From Ilumatobacter sp. (GTDB taxonomy: Bacteria > Actinomycetota > Acidimicrobiia > Acidimicrobiales > Ilumatobacteraceae): DNA of 64,000 nucleotides. The stretch is from assembly GCA_018666235.1 (NCBI GenBank), contig JABJAB010000001.1, positions 106,308 to 170,307 of the forward strand, given 5' to 3'. The notes below the pieces were generated by a model. The model was given only the letters and a program-made list of their open reading frames with translations. It did no database searches and was not told where the DNA came from. Positions within the stretch are counted from its first letter, which is position 1. Each line of letters opens with the position of its first letter. Positions 8,718 through 17,542 of this stretch are shown piece after piece. A program made the translations under genes and the position numbers.

Positions 8718-9935
8718 TCACTGTTCGGCGACGTGCCCATCGGCAACGAGCCGGTCAACCATCGCATCGTCGAAACCCGCGCTGGCGAGGACCGAGCGGG
8801 TGTGTTCGCCGACTCGTGGCGATGAGTGTTGTGGCGAGATGTCGACGTCACGAATGCGCATCGGGGCTCGAACCGTCCGGTACTCGCCGTGCTCGTCGTG
8901 CTCGATGGTCGGGAAGAGACCAATGGCCTCGGCCTGGGGATCGGCGGTGACTTCGTGGAGCCCCAGGACCGGGCCCCAGATCAACCGATGTTCGTCGAAG
9001 ATCGGACCCCAATCGTCTCGCGGCTTCGCTGCGAGCGCAGCGTCGACGGTCTCGACCAGTTCGGCCATGTTGTCGAAACGGCCTTTGATGTCTTGCAGGC
9101 GGTCATCATCGAGGAGGTGGTCGAGGCCGAGCGCGGCGCAGAAGCGCGGCCATGCACTGGCCTCGGGCATGTTGAACACGACCCAGTTGCCATCCGCGCA
9201 CGGGTAACGGTTCGCGGTCGCGACGATCTGTTGCTGCCGGGAGCGACGGCGCACGGGTGCCTGATCGACGGCGGTGATTCCATAGTCGGTTGCCAGCGTC
9301 CATGCCGCCGTTTCGAACAACGATGTCTCAATGACCTGACCCTTGCCGGTGCGTTCGGCGAGGCGCAGCGCGGCGAGGATGCCGCTGACCAGCGCGAGGC
9401 CGGTGGTGTGGTCGCCCTGTGCCGGCCGCGCCATCGGAACCTGTCCTTCGGCACCATCGCGCATCGAGTCGTAGAGGCCGGATCGCCCGAAAAAAGCGGT
9501 GACGTCGTAACCGGGGCGCCAGGCCTCGGGGCCGTCGGTGCCGTAGCCCGTGAGGGTCGCGTGAACGAGTTTGCTGTTCGTGGCGAAAAGCTGCTCCGGC
9601 GCCAGGCCGAACTTTTCTTGTCGACGCTGCAACAGGTTGCACAGGAACACGTCTGCTGATTCGCACAGGCGGTGCACGATGTCGCGACCCGTGTCAGACC
9701 CCAGGTCGACAGCAATCGACCGCTTTCCACGGTTGTCCACATCAAACTGGAAGTCGTAGCCCTTGAAGGCACCCTCGACCTTGGCCGGGCGAGTCGTGTT
9801 GCGCATCGGGTCGCCGGTGAGCGGCTCGATCTTGATCACGTCGGCGCCGAGGTCGGAGAGAATCGCTGCGGCACTTGGCGCTGCCATCCAGCTGTCGATC
9901 TCAATGACGCGAATGTCGTCGAGTGGCAGTGTCAT
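8718..9935 (-). CDS. CaiB/BaiF family CoA transferase
   Basis: A 405-residue class III CoA transferase. N-terminal IRVIEIDSWMAAPSAAAIL and DLGADVIKIEPLTGDPMR are the standard nucleotide-fold opening. NRGKRSIAVDL follows, and the Asp in RPGYDVTAFFGRSG occupies the position of the acyl-anhydride-forming catalytic aspartate. The C-terminal interlocking region is complete. Enzymes of this family move CoA between acyl-CoA and a free acid (formyl, carnitine, succinyl or bile-acid type). The substrate cannot be read from sequence. The nearby MaoC and LLM genes suggest catabolism of a branched or steroid-like carbon source. Confidence 0.88.
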   Translation of the reverse strand: MTLPLDDIRVIEIDSWMAAPSAAAILSDLGADVIKIEPLTGDPMRNTTRPAKVEGAFKGYDFQFDVDNRGKRSIAVDLGSDTGRDIVHRLCESADVFLCNLLQRRQEKFGLAPEQLFATNSKLVHATLTGYGTDGPEAWRPGYDVTAFFGRSGLYDSMRDGAEGQVPMARPAQGDHTTGLALVSGILAALRLAERTGKGQVIETSLFETAAWTLATDYGITAVDQAPVRRRSRQQQIVATANRYPCADGNWVVFNMPEASAWPRFCAALGLDHLLDDDRLQDIKGRFDNMAELVETVDAALAAKPRDDWGPIFDEHRLIWGPVLGLHEVTADPQAEAIGLFPTIEHDEHGEYRTVRAPMRIRDVDISPQHSSPRVGEHTRSVLASAGFDDAMVDRLVADGHVAEQ

Positions 9936-9948
9936 CCGACGACCTCAA

Positions 9949-9984
9949 TGCCGGTGCCAGTGCCAATGCCAATGCCAATGCCAG
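9949..9984. repeat. hexanucleotide tandem repeat (TGCCRN x6)
   Basis: Six consecutive 6-bp units of TGCC followed by GG, AG, AA, AA, AA, AG lie just upstream of the CoA transferase start (ATG 9935 on the minus strand). A short GGACA-type repeat follows at about 9999-10013. The tract sits in the 5' leader of the minus-strand gene, so copy-number change could alter promoter spacing. It is too short to be anything but a microsatellite-like tract. Confidence 0.75.
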
Positions 9985-10095
9985 AGAATGGGCCAAAGAC
10001 AGGGACAGGGACAACGCGAAGGAGTTGCATCGGCGCATCTTCTCAGACGGGAGACAGGCTGAGAAAGAATCTGTGTGCGTCGGTCCCGTTGGACA

Positions 10096-10979
10096 TCACG
10101 GCAATGTCCCGATTCGTTCGATCGCGGCGTCCAACGCGGTGACGGCAATGCGCCCGGCCTGCGACACGGTCAGCAACGCCCCTGCAGCCTCGTAACCATC
10201 GACCGCGTCGCCAAGCGCGGCAGTCAGCGCGTGGCTGGCATTGCCGCGCGGTCGATGACCATTCGCAATCATCGAGCCGACCAACTTCGCGCCGGTCTTC
10301 GCGTCGCCGCTGCGGATCAGCGCGATCGCCGCGACGCCGAACAGGTGGCTGACACCGACGTAGTAGTGCTGGTCGAGCGCTGCTTGCACGGCATCGCGGC
10401 AGTGATGCAGCACCTCGCCCAGTTCGGCGCGCTCGACGCTGAAGTGGAGGATCAGCCCATCGATCACCGGTTCGACGAGATGGTCGCGCGGCATCGAGTG
10501 CGGCCATTCCAGTCCATCGGTCCAGATGTCGAGCGCAGCGTCGATGTCGACTGGAACCACATGCTGGCGTTCTGCGTGCCCGACACGTTGTAGTACGGCT
10601 GGTCCTGGTGCCAGGGCGTGCGCTGCTTGGTTCCCGGCTCCTTGACCAGCACATGGTCGTGGTAGAGCCGACTCGTGTCCGAGCCGCTCAGTTCCGCAGC
10701 AATTTCAGCGCCGGGTGACCTCCTGATGAATCGTTCCATCGAAGGCAGTCGGGACCAGTTGCAGAAATCTTCGATAAATGCGCCATCTCCTGCGGCGCTC
10801 GCACGCTTCGCGCGCGGCGAGAGATCGGCGAGGTTGGCATCGATGGCGGCACGAGCCCATTCCATCTGATCCGGCGTGAATGCTTGGCGGACACACACCG
10901 CACCGTCAGCGGCATAGTCACCCTCGATCGTCCACCGGCCCATGCGCGTCCAGTCTCTCATCTGCGATGTCAGTTCCAT
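10096..10979 (-). pseudogene. phytanoyl-CoA dioxygenase (PhyH) 5' part joined out of frame to an unrelated C-terminal fragment
   Basis: From ATG 10979 the first ~130 residues are a clear PhyH-type 2OG oxygenase, including the iron motif WHQDQPYYNVSG with its HxD pair. After NASMWF the frame runs into nonsense, while the next frame (read to 10096) continues PVDIDAALD and then WPHSMPRDHL onward. That C-terminal part (ALTAALGDAVDGYEAAG, DAAIERIGTLP) looks like the end of a regulatory ATPase or TPR-type protein. It lacks the distal iron-binding His and the 2OG-binding Arg of PhyH. I read this as a truncated oxygenase with a recombination and frameshift scar near 10555, not one working enzyme. Confidence 0.65.
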
Positions 10980-11011
10980 CGACCACGGCCGGCATTACTC
11001 TCGGTTGAGCG

Positions 11012-11902
11012 ATGCCTGTTCCCACTGCACTCCTCGACCTCGCTGTCGATCCTGTTGTCCACGACGTCGACCTGCGCTGGACGATGGCCTACGCCGCCGC
11101 GCTCGGCGATCACAACGATCGCTACTTCGACACGATGCAACCCGACGCTGTCGTTGCCCACCCGCTCTTCCCCGTCTGTCCAGAATGGGAAGCCATCGTC
11201 GCGTCACGGTCGAAGTCGTCGACCATCGGCATGACCACGGCGGAGGTCCTCACTGGAGTTCACGCCGCACACGACATCACGATTCACCGCCTCGTTCGGC
11301 CAGGCGACCGGCTGACCACGCAGCTTCAGATTGTGGCGCTCACCGACATCGGCCCGGGCGCAAAGGCAACAACCCGCCTCGTCACCGTCGACGCTGACGG
11401 GCAACCTGTTGCCACCACGACACAGGACGCCATCTATCTCGGTGTCCCGACCGATGACGTCCATCAGCTCGACCCGATGCCACCGGCCGCCATCGCCGGC
11501 TCTGAACGAACCGGTGCCCCGTCGACCTTCAGCCTCGACATCGCTGCAGGCGCTGCGCACACCTATACCGAGTGCGCTCGGATCTGGAATCCCATCCACA
11601 CCGATCGGGCGGTGGCGCTGGCCGCCGGACTTCCCGACATCATCCTGCACGGCACCGCCACATTGGCTCACGGCGTCACTGCCGTCGTCGACGCCTGCGC
11701 TGGCGGGCGTCCTGAGTTGGTCCGCCGGATCACTGGTCGGTTCGCCGCGATGGTGGCGATGCCCTCGACGATCACGATCAATGTGTGGCCCGGCACGCTG
11801 ACTCCAGATGGCACCACGACGGTTCCGTTCGAAGTGCTGAACGCACAGGGCGATGCAGCCGTGAAGGACGGCCTGATCGTGCTCGGTGCGATCGACGGGT
11901 GA
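11012..11902 (+). CDS. MaoC-like double hot-dog protein
   Basis: A 296-residue protein made of two hot-dog halves. The N-terminal half has YAAALGDHNDRYFD and the C-terminal half CARIWNPIHTDRAVALAAG followed by ILHGTATLA. This is the layout of actinobacterial enoyl-CoA hydratase-2/MaoC proteins. The hydratase-2 motif normally reads S-G-D-x-N-P-x-H. Here the Asp position is Ile while N-P-I-H is kept, so the canonical Asp/His dyad is incomplete in the C-terminal half. It may have a different activity or use residues from the N-terminal half. It starts at ATG 11012, 32 bp from the divergent broken PhyH gene, and precedes an LLM flavoenzyme by 52 bp. Confidence 0.8.
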   Translation: MPVPTALLDLAVDPVVHDVDLRWTMAYAAALGDHNDRYFDTMQPDAVVAHPLFPVCPEWEAIVASRSKSSTIGMTTAEVLTGVHAAHDITIHRLVRPGDRLTTQLQIVALTDIGPGAKATTRLVTVDADGQPVATTTQDAIYLGVPTDDVHQLDPMPPAAIAGSERTGAPSTFSLDIAAGAAHTYTECARIWNPIHTDRAVALAAGLPDIILHGTATLAHGVTAVVDACAGGRPELVRRITGRFAAMVAMPSTITINVWPGTLTPDGTTTVPFEVLNAQGDAAVKDGLIVLGAIDG

Positions 11903-11954
11903 CCCTTGGGGTGGCCTCCCTCGACCCGCACGGGTGTGATGGGAGAATCTGTCG

Positions 11955-12761
11955 ATGAAGCACGCCTTGTTCCTGCCGCCATTCGGCGCGCTCGCTGACC
12001 CCGTACGACTTGTTGAGCATGCCGTTGCCGCCGAGGAGGCAGGGTGGGATGCCGTCTTCCTGTGGGACCACGTGCTTCGTCGACCCGGTGAGCCCCAAGA
12101 GATTGCCGACCCCTGGGTCGCAATGGCCGCTATTGCGGCCGCCACCACGCGTCTTCGGATCGGTCCAATGGTCACCCCAATCACTCGTCGACGTCCGATC
12201 AAGCTCGCTCGGGAGACAACGACGCTCGACCATTTGTCGAGTGGACGATTGACACTCGGCCTCGGGCTGGGAGTCGACACCAGCCGCGAGCTGAGCGGCT
12301 TCGGCGAGATCGTGGACCCGCGGATTCGCGGCCAACGACTTGATGAAGGCGTCGAGCTGCTCTGCGCGCTCTGGACCGGTGAGGAGGTCAACTTCCACGG
12401 GGAGCACTTCACTGCTGACTCGATCGTTGCACTCCCGCGCCCGGTGCAGCAGCCACGTATCCCGCTGTGGTTTGCCGCGCGCGGCGAGGCCCGTAAACCA
12501 GTTGCACGCGCCGCCAGGTTCGACGGCCTCTTTCCCATCGAGGTCGATGCAACTCAACTCGGCGAAATGCTCGATGTCGTGCGTGCCGAGCGGGGCAGCT
12601 TGGACGGGTTCGATGTGATCGTCAACCCGAGTGAGAAGATCCCGTACGCGACGCTCGCTGACCATGGCGCGACCTGGGCGATTACGGGCCCAGCGCCTGG
12701 CGCCGAGGGCACCTTTGAGATGGCGTCATCGCCGCCCGAAGACACGTTCGGGACTCGCTGA
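11955..12761 (+). CDS. LLM-class F420/flavin-dependent oxidoreductase
   Basis: A 268-residue luciferase-like TIM-barrel protein: PVRLVEHAVAAEEAGWDAVFLWDH, TTRLRIGPMVTPITRRRP, LARETTTLDHLSSGRLTLGLGLG and the C-terminal RIPLWFAARG. These are the standard blocks of the bacterial luciferase superfamily. In actinobacteria most use coenzyme F420, but the cofactor cannot be decided from sequence alone. It is the same strand as, and close to, the MaoC-like gene, so the two may be co-transcribed. It is slightly shorter than typical family members (280-340). The start ATG 11955 is unambiguous. Confidence 0.85.
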   Translation: MKHALFLPPFGALADPVRLVEHAVAAEEAGWDAVFLWDHVLRRPGEPQEIADPWVAMAAIAAATTRLRIGPMVTPITRRRPIKLARETTTLDHLSSGRLTLGLGLGVDTSRELSGFGEIVDPRIRGQRLDEGVELLCALWTGEEVNFHGEHFTADSIVALPRPVQQPRIPLWFAARGEARKPVARAARFDGLFPIEVDATQLGEMLDVVRAERGSLDGFDVIVNPSEKIPYATLADHGATWAITGPAPGAEGTFEMASSPPEDTFGTR

Positions 12762-12763
12762 TC

Positions 12764-13024
12764 TCAGTCCGTCGATCGGTGCCGCCGGATCCGTGATCGG
12801 ACGAACATCTCCGGGCCGACAATGACCACGGCCAGACCGACGGCGACGAGCACCAACGCGATGGTGCCAATCTCCCCTGCCGCGCCGTCAGCGCCCTCGT
12901 CGACCTGACTGATGACGATCGACCATGTGGCGCCGGCACTTCCGGCCCCCAGCAACACCACGAGCAATGTGGCGATGATGGCAGCTGGCACCAGACGCTG
13001 GCTCTGGTGACGGCGGGGGTTCAC
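12764..13024 (-). CDS. small membrane protein with two transmembrane helices, coupled to glutaminase
   Basis: An 86-residue protein starting at GTG 13024, whose start overlaps the glutaminase stop as GTGA, strong evidence for translational coupling. It has a basic N-terminus (NPRRHQSQR), one hydrophobic helix at about residues 11-33, an acidic loop (VDEGADGAAGE), a second helix at 53-70 and a basic C-terminal tail (RSRIRRHR). No known domain was recognised. Positioning suggests a membrane partner or regulator of glutamine metabolism, but this rests only on the overlap. It converges on the LLM gene with a 2-bp gap. Confidence 0.6.
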   Translation of the reverse strand: MNPRRHQSQRLVPAAIIATLLVVLLGAGSAGATWSIVISQVDEGADGAAGEIGTIALVLVAVGLAVVIVGPEMFVRSRIRRHRSTD

Positions 13025-13989
13025 GCTCTGGTCCACGGGCGATCGAAGTCGAAGAGGTGCATATCGAACTCTTCGGAGAGTGCCTCGAACACTCGAAGAC
13101 CTCGGACACTGTTGCCGTGCTCGTCGAGCCGCGGCGAGAACACCGCGACCGCACCGGCCCCCGGGATGATGCCAACGATCCCACCGCCCACACCGCTCTT
13201 TGCCGGGATGCCGACCGTGTACGCCCACTCGCCTGCGTAGTCGTACATCCCGCAGGTGAGGGCCACGGTCAGCATGTCGCGAGCAACTCGCGGTGACACG
13301 ATCTGTTCTCCCGACACTGGGTGAACTCCGCTGTTCGCGATCGTGGCGCCGATCATTGCGAGGTCACGAGCGGAGACGAGCACCGAGCACTGCGCGAAGT
13401 AGACGTCGAGCGTCTCTTCGACCCGGTCTTCGATGATGCCGTGGCTGAGCAGCAGGTAGGCAATGGCGCGGTTGTGGTTGCCGGTGGCACGTTCGGATTT
13501 CCACACAGCGTCGTCGATCTCAGGGCGCCGTCCGAGGTACCGCTCGAACATCGCAGCAATCCCCTCGATGCGTTCTTCGCGCGACCCGCCCACCATGTCA
13601 GTGATGGCAATCGCGCCGGCATTCACCATGGGATTCGGCGCCCGATGCCGTTCCTCGTCAAGTTCGATGGCGTTGAACAAATCCCCCGTCGGCGCCACCC
13701 CCACGCGCTCGAGCACGGCTTCACGGCCGTGTGTTTCGAGCGCCAGGCCATAGAGCAACAACTTCGAGATCGACTGAATGGTGAACAGGTGGTCATGGTC
13801 GCCGGTGAGTTGTTCCTGACCATCGAGAGCGACCGCTGCGATCGCAAAGAGATCGGGGTCGACGTTGCTCAACTCAGGAATGTAGGCAGCAGGTGCGCCC
13901 TCGGTGAGGGGACCGAACTGCTCGTGGAGCCCAATACAGACCTGTCCCAGCCACTCGATTCGTCGCTGCCGTTCGTCATCTTCGACCAT
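13021..13989 (-). CDS. glsA: glutaminase
   Basis: A 322-residue GlsA-type glutaminase of the serine-dependent beta-lactamase-like fold. It hydrolyses glutamine to glutamate and ammonia. The Ser-x-x-Lys catalytic motif is in FTIQSISKLLLYGL. Conserved family blocks RAPNPMVNAGAIA, ATGNHNRAIAYLL, YFAQCSVLVSARDLAMIGATIANSG and the GIPAKSGVGGGI loop are all present. The start was set at ATG 13989 (MVEDDERQRRIEWL), since the longer frame overlaps the promoter side of the divergent PAP2 gene. Length fits the family (~305-330). It is followed by a coupled small membrane protein. Confidence 0.93.
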   Translation of the reverse strand: MVEDDERQRRIEWLGQVCIGLHEQFGPLTEGAPAAYIPELSNVDPDLFAIAAVALDGQEQLTGDHDHLFTIQSISKLLLYGLALETHGREAVLERVGVAPTGDLFNAIELDEERHRAPNPMVNAGAIAITDMVGGSREERIEGIAAMFERYLGRRPEIDDAVWKSERATGNHNRAIAYLLLSHGIIEDRVEETLDVYFAQCSVLVSARDLAMIGATIANSGVHPVSGEQIVSPRVARDMLTVALTCGMYDYAGEWAYTVGIPAKSGVGGGIVGIIPGAGAVAVFSPRLDEHGNSVRGLRVFEALSEEFDMHLFDFDRPWTRA

Positions 13990-14094
13990 CGAGCCGACCC
14001 TACGACACGCGTGCAGCGATCTCCGTGTAGCCGAGCTCGTGTGGTAGCCAATGTCGATGTTCATCGTCCAGCAGCACCGGAGGGTGACCGCTCC

Positions 14095-15045
14095 ATGTCT
14101 GCGGTCAACGTGATCGACGGGCCGCCCCCTGAGTCGCCAACGGCGACACCGGTGCGCAGCCGGCTGTCATTGCTGTTCGCCGTGGTCGCCGGGTCGATGG
14201 CCGTGTTTTTCGGCAACTACGTCTTCTTCGTCCGCACCACCCTCGGCCAGGAACTCGACAACGCTGCGCTCGTCGGCGCGGAACACGAAACTCAGGGGGT
14301 CATCACCGAGGCATGGGACCTCCTCGACATCATCAGTGTCGCCTCGCTCGCATTGGCGTGCGTGGTGATTGGCATGGTCGCGTTGTTGCGCAAACGGGTC
14401 GCCCTCGCGTTTGCGGCGCTGACAACGATCGCAGTCGCCAACGTTGCAACCCAACTTCTCAAGCGAGTCGCCCTCGAGCGTCCTGATCTGATCGGAGCAG
14501 GCGACGTGAACAGTCTTCCGAGCGGTCATGCAACGGTCGCCACGACCGTTGCCGTCGGTCTGGTGATGGTCACAGCCCCGCGCTGGAGGTCGGTCGTGGC
14601 GCTGGTGACGGTTGTCTTTCCGATTGGGGTCGCTGTCGCAGTGGTGACCGCTTCGTGGCATCGGCCGTCGGACTCCATCGCTTCGTTCTGCGTCGTCTTG
14701 GGCATTGCCGCTGCCAGCCTCGCCGCGGTCGTCGCTGTGTTCGGCTTCGACGCCGGCGAACGACCGCCACGATGGGTGCGTCGCTCTGCTTTGGCCTTCG
14801 CCAGTGCAGCGATCGTCATCCTCAGCGCCGTGAGCCTCGTCGGTCTGTGGGCCGTCCGAAATCGTCTGCGAGATGGCCAACTTGACGCTCGCTGGGAGAC
14901 GGTTGCGTACACCGCCTCAACGGCTGGCATCGCCGCCGGCGCCCTCGCCGTCATGCTGTGTCTCGTCCTTGCGTTGCGCGGCGTCGCCGTCGGCCACGGC
15001 GGATGGAACCGCACCGCTGAGGGTGCCACGGCGGTGGACCACTAG
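14095..15045 (+). CDS. PAP2-family membrane phosphatase
   Basis: A 316-residue integral membrane protein with about six to seven hydrophobic helices. It carries the three-part phosphatase signature: K-x6-R-P in LKRVALERPDL, the PSGH motif in SLPSGHATVATT, and the distal SWHRPSD with the catalytic His and Asp. It probably dephosphorylates a lipid or prenyl diphosphate at the membrane outer face. The start ATG 14095 follows AGGGTGACC. A longer open frame upstream is antisense to glutaminase and was rejected. Confidence 0.85.
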   Translation: MSAVNVIDGPPPESPTATPVRSRLSLLFAVVAGSMAVFFGNYVFFVRTTLGQELDNAALVGAEHETQGVITEAWDLLDIISVASLALACVVIGMVALLRKRVALAFAALTTIAVANVATQLLKRVALERPDLIGAGDVNSLPSGHATVATTVAVGLVMVTAPRWRSVVALVTVVFPIGVAVAVVTASWHRPSDSIASFCVVLGIAAASLAAVVAVFGFDAGERPPRWVRRSALAFASAAIVILSAVSLVGLWAVRNRLRDGQLDARWETVAYTASTAGIAAGALAVMLCLVLALRGVAVGHGGWNRTAEGATAVDH

Positions 15046-15122
15046 GTCTGCTCAGGTCTCGCTGGGAGATCCTGGTCTGACAACCCCGGCCTCGTAGGCC
15101 AGCACGACGGACCGACCCAGCA

Positions 15123-15620
15123 GTGCTGACCGCCGTACTCGACCAGGTCTCGGCGCAGTTTCCGCAGGCTGACGTCGAGACCTCTGAACAGTTCCGGGAT
15201 CGGATCGAAGGGTTCGTCGACGAGGCGCTCGCCATCGTGAACATCATGGTTGCTCTTGCGGTGATCATCGCCCTCATCGGCATCGCCAACACGCTGGCGC
15301 TGTCGGTGTTCGAACGGACCCGTGAACTCGGTCTCGTTCGATCTGTCGGGATGAGCCGTCGGCAGCTCCGGCGAATGGTCCGCTTCGAAGCGGCGCTCGT
15401 CGCCACATTCGGTGCTGTGTTGGGCGTCGCCATCGGCTTGCTGTTCGGTTTCGGCGTGGTGCAGGGTCTGCCCGATTCCTTCGCCTCCGGCGTGAGCATC
15501 CCGGTCGGTTCGATTCTGACGCTGGTTGCCGTCGCCGCCGCCGCCGGAGTCGTTGCCGCCTGGCTCCCGGCCCGACGGGCTGGGCGTCTCAACATTCTGG
15601 ATGCCATTGCCGCCCAGTAA
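15123..15620 (+). pseudogene. FtsX/MacB-type ABC permease, C-terminal remnant
   Basis: About 165 residues corresponding to the last third of an FtsX-type permease: a piece of periplasmic domain (VLDQVSAQFPQADVETSEQF), then three hydrophobic helices with the hallmark IANTLALSVFERTRELGLVRSVGMSRRQLRRMV and the ending AAWLPARRAGRLNILDAIAAQ shown in part. There is no N-terminal helix, MacB domain or partner ATPase. An in-frame stop lies at 15078 and no credible start precedes it. It is therefore a truncated leftover of a lipoprotein-release or lipid/peptide exporter. Confidence 0.75.
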
Positions 15621-15723
15621 CCGCATCAGATCACTGCCTGTTGACGGCTGGTCGAACACCTCGGGGTTGGACGCGCCAGACTCTCAGCAGTTCTGAACCA
15701 TCAACCTCTGGGGAGCCACCGAC

Positions 15724-17106
15724 ATGACGGCCACGGATTCAACAGCAACGCAACGACCATTGCCGGCCGACCTCGCCGAACGGTTCATCCGCGACGGCTA
15801 TGTCGTCGTCGACGATCTGGTCACGGCCGAGGAACGTGCCCGGATTGTCGACGATGCCGCTGGGTTTACCGACGGCACCTACCCGGTGAGCAATCCACCT
15901 GATGACGGCGACATCTTGGCCGTTCACTTCCCGCATTGGGTGAGTCCCGTGGCTCAGGATGCAGTGGTGCATCCGGGGATTGCTGAGGTCGTCGGCACCA
16001 TTGCGGGAGCACACCTGCCAGGGTGGGATGGCCGGACGAAGTGCATGCAGTCGATGCTCTTCTTCAAGCCGCCCGGGTTGCAGGGTCAGGCGTGGCATCA
16101 GGATGAACGATTCATTCCGACGCGGGACCGGTCGCTCGTCGGAGCGTGGATCGCACTTGACGATGCCACGGTCGACAACGGTTGCCTCTGGGTGCTCCCT
16201 GGGTCACACCGCACGGGGATGATCCATCCCACGCGGGCTCACGGCCAGGTCGAGGAATTCGATCACAGCGACGAGGCATACGGGTTTGACGACGCCGAGG
16301 CCATTCCTGTCGAGGTTCGGGCCGGTGCGGTGGTCTTCTTCAACGGATATCTGTTGCACCGCTCGTTTCGCAATCGGTCGAACGGGACGCGCATGGCGTT
16401 GGTCAACCACTACATGAATGCCTGGTCGCTCCTACCGTGGCAGGTTGGCAAGGGCATCGAGGTCGGGACTGCGGACACGCGGGCGATCGTTCCCGTGACC
16501 GGGGACGACCCGTACGCGCACAAGGGCATCGACGAGAGTCCTGGCGTCACGTTTGTTCGGCCGCGCGTGACGCCAGCCTCGGCGCAGTTTCGGGATCCTT
16601 CTGCGGACGCGTTCAACCGCTCCTCGGATGCTGCTGCCACGGCCGATGGCGACGGTCCCGTGCTCCGGATCGACACTGGGCTCGCGATTGCAGCACCTGT
16701 CGCAGACGTGTGGAAGGTGCTGACCGACCTCGACCGATACGGCGATTGGAACCCATATGTCGTGGATGCGCAGGGCGCCGGCACTGCGGGATCCACGGTG
16801 ACGGTCACGACACGGCCGACGGACGCCGACCGCGAGACCACCTACGACGTCGACGTGGTGGCCGTCGGCGCGCCCCACCGGCTTGAGTGGCAGGGCGGCT
16901 CACCGGATCGTGAGCGGTTCCTCACCCGACATGTGTGGACACTCACCGAGACGCCCGACGGTACCGATCTCCACCACTACGAGACCTTCCACGGAACCGA
17001 TGCGCAGGCAACCTTTGACATGATCAAGGTCGGTCTCCGACGCGACTTTGAACGCTTCAATAGCGGGCTCAAGGCTGCCTGCGAGAACGGAAACCGCCTG
17101 GCCTGA
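15724..17106 (+). CDS. phytanoyl-CoA dioxygenase domain fused to an SRPBCC (polyketide cyclase/START-like) domain
   Basis: A 460-residue two-domain protein. Residues ~15-270 form a PhyH 2OG-Fe(II) oxygenase: WHQDERFIPTRDRSLVGAW supplies the iron His and Asp, and FFNGYLLHRSFRNRS supplies the distal His and the 2OG-binding Arg. After a linker, residues ~315-455 form an SRPBCC lipid-binding barrel (IAAPVADVWKVLTDLDRYGDWNPYV, then TDLHHYETFHG). The fusion is unusual. The hydrophobic pocket could present a bulky substrate to the oxygenase. The start ATG 15724 has GGGAG about 9 nt upstream. It is unrelated in detail to the broken PhyH gene at 10.1-11.0 kb. Confidence 0.85.
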   Translation: MTATDSTATQRPLPADLAERFIRDGYVVVDDLVTAEERARIVDDAAGFTDGTYPVSNPPDDGDILAVHFPHWVSPVAQDAVVHPGIAEVVGTIAGAHLPGWDGRTKCMQSMLFFKPPGLQGQAWHQDERFIPTRDRSLVGAWIALDDATVDNGCLWVLPGSHRTGMIHPTRAHGQVEEFDHSDEAYGFDDAEAIPVEVRAGAVVFFNGYLLHRSFRNRSNGTRMALVNHYMNAWSLLPWQVGKGIEVGTADTRAIVPVTGDDPYAHKGIDESPGVTFVRPRVTPASAQFRDPSADAFNRSSDAAATADGDGPVLRIDTGLAIAAPVADVWKVLTDLDRYGDWNPYVVDAQGAGTAGSTVTVTTRPTDADRETTYDVDVVAVGAPHRLEWQGGSPDRERFLTRHVWTLTETPDGTDLHHYETFHGTDAQATFDMIKVGLRRDFERFNSGLKAACENGNRLA

Positions 17107-17124
17107 GCAGAGAGTGAGCAGCGG

Positions 17125-17148
17125 GTCGACGGCCGCGCGGCCGTCGAC
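17125..17148. terminator. 24-bp perfect palindrome between convergent genes
   Basis: Arms of 10 bp (GTCGACGGCC and its complement) surround GCGC, exactly between the stop of the PhyH-SRPBCC gene and the stop of the convergent small gene. No T-run follows, so it may be a bidirectional hairpin terminator of the T-less actinobacterial kind. Confidence 0.6.
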
Positions 17149-17472
17149 TCAGAATCCGCGGTTGTTTTCGCGCTTCTTCGGCGGCGCCTTGAACGGTGCC
17201 TCGATGAGCATCTCGAACCGCGCGTCGTCGGGTTGGTTCGGCTCATTCATGTTCTGGAGGTACTTCTTGAGTGCGGCGCGACCAGCGGTGACGTGATCAC
17301 CCTTGGTTCCGACTGAACGAGCGAGCGCATCTTTGGCCTTGCCGACTCGTTCCTTGCGGGTGGCCTTCTCGGCCTCGCTGAAGATACGTGGCTGCTTGTT
17401 GACCTTTGCAGCGGCTGCTGCGCGCCGCTTCGCTTCGGTTTCCTGCAGTGGGGTCAACTTCTGGTTCGCCAT
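17149..17472 (-). CDS. small basic protein of unknown function
   Basis: A 107-residue, Lys/Arg/Ala-rich soluble protein from ATG 17472 (MANQKLTPLQETEAKRRAAAAA). The middle is rich in charged helix-forming residues (SEAEKATRKERVGKAKDALARS) and the C-terminus is APPKKRENNRGF. No catalytic motif, signal peptide or membrane segment is visible. Composition suggests nucleic-acid or nucleoid association, but this is only a composition argument. Short coding length and regular codon use support a real gene. It is divergent from the DUF2236 gene, across a region holding 10-bp tandem repeats. Confidence 0.5.
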   Translation of the reverse strand: MANQKLTPLQETEAKRRAAAAAKVNKQPRIFSEAEKATRKERVGKAKDALARSVGTKGDHVTAGRAALKKYLQNMNEPNQPDDARFEMLIEAPFKAPPKKRENNRGF

Positions 17473-17542
17473 GGGTGTCCAAGGTACAAGCGTGGTGATC
17501 CAAGTTGTCGAAAAGGGCGGCGGGATCAACGCAGAAGCCCAC

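Noticed and set aside
9949..10013. CRISPR or regulatory repeat array near 9.95 kb
   Set aside because: Units are 6 bp and contiguous with no spacers; a simple microsatellite.
13321..14094. N-terminal extension of the PAP2 gene by about 258 codons
   Set aside because: It is fully antisense to glutaminase and has no membrane or domain character; the family-like sequence begins at ATG 14095.
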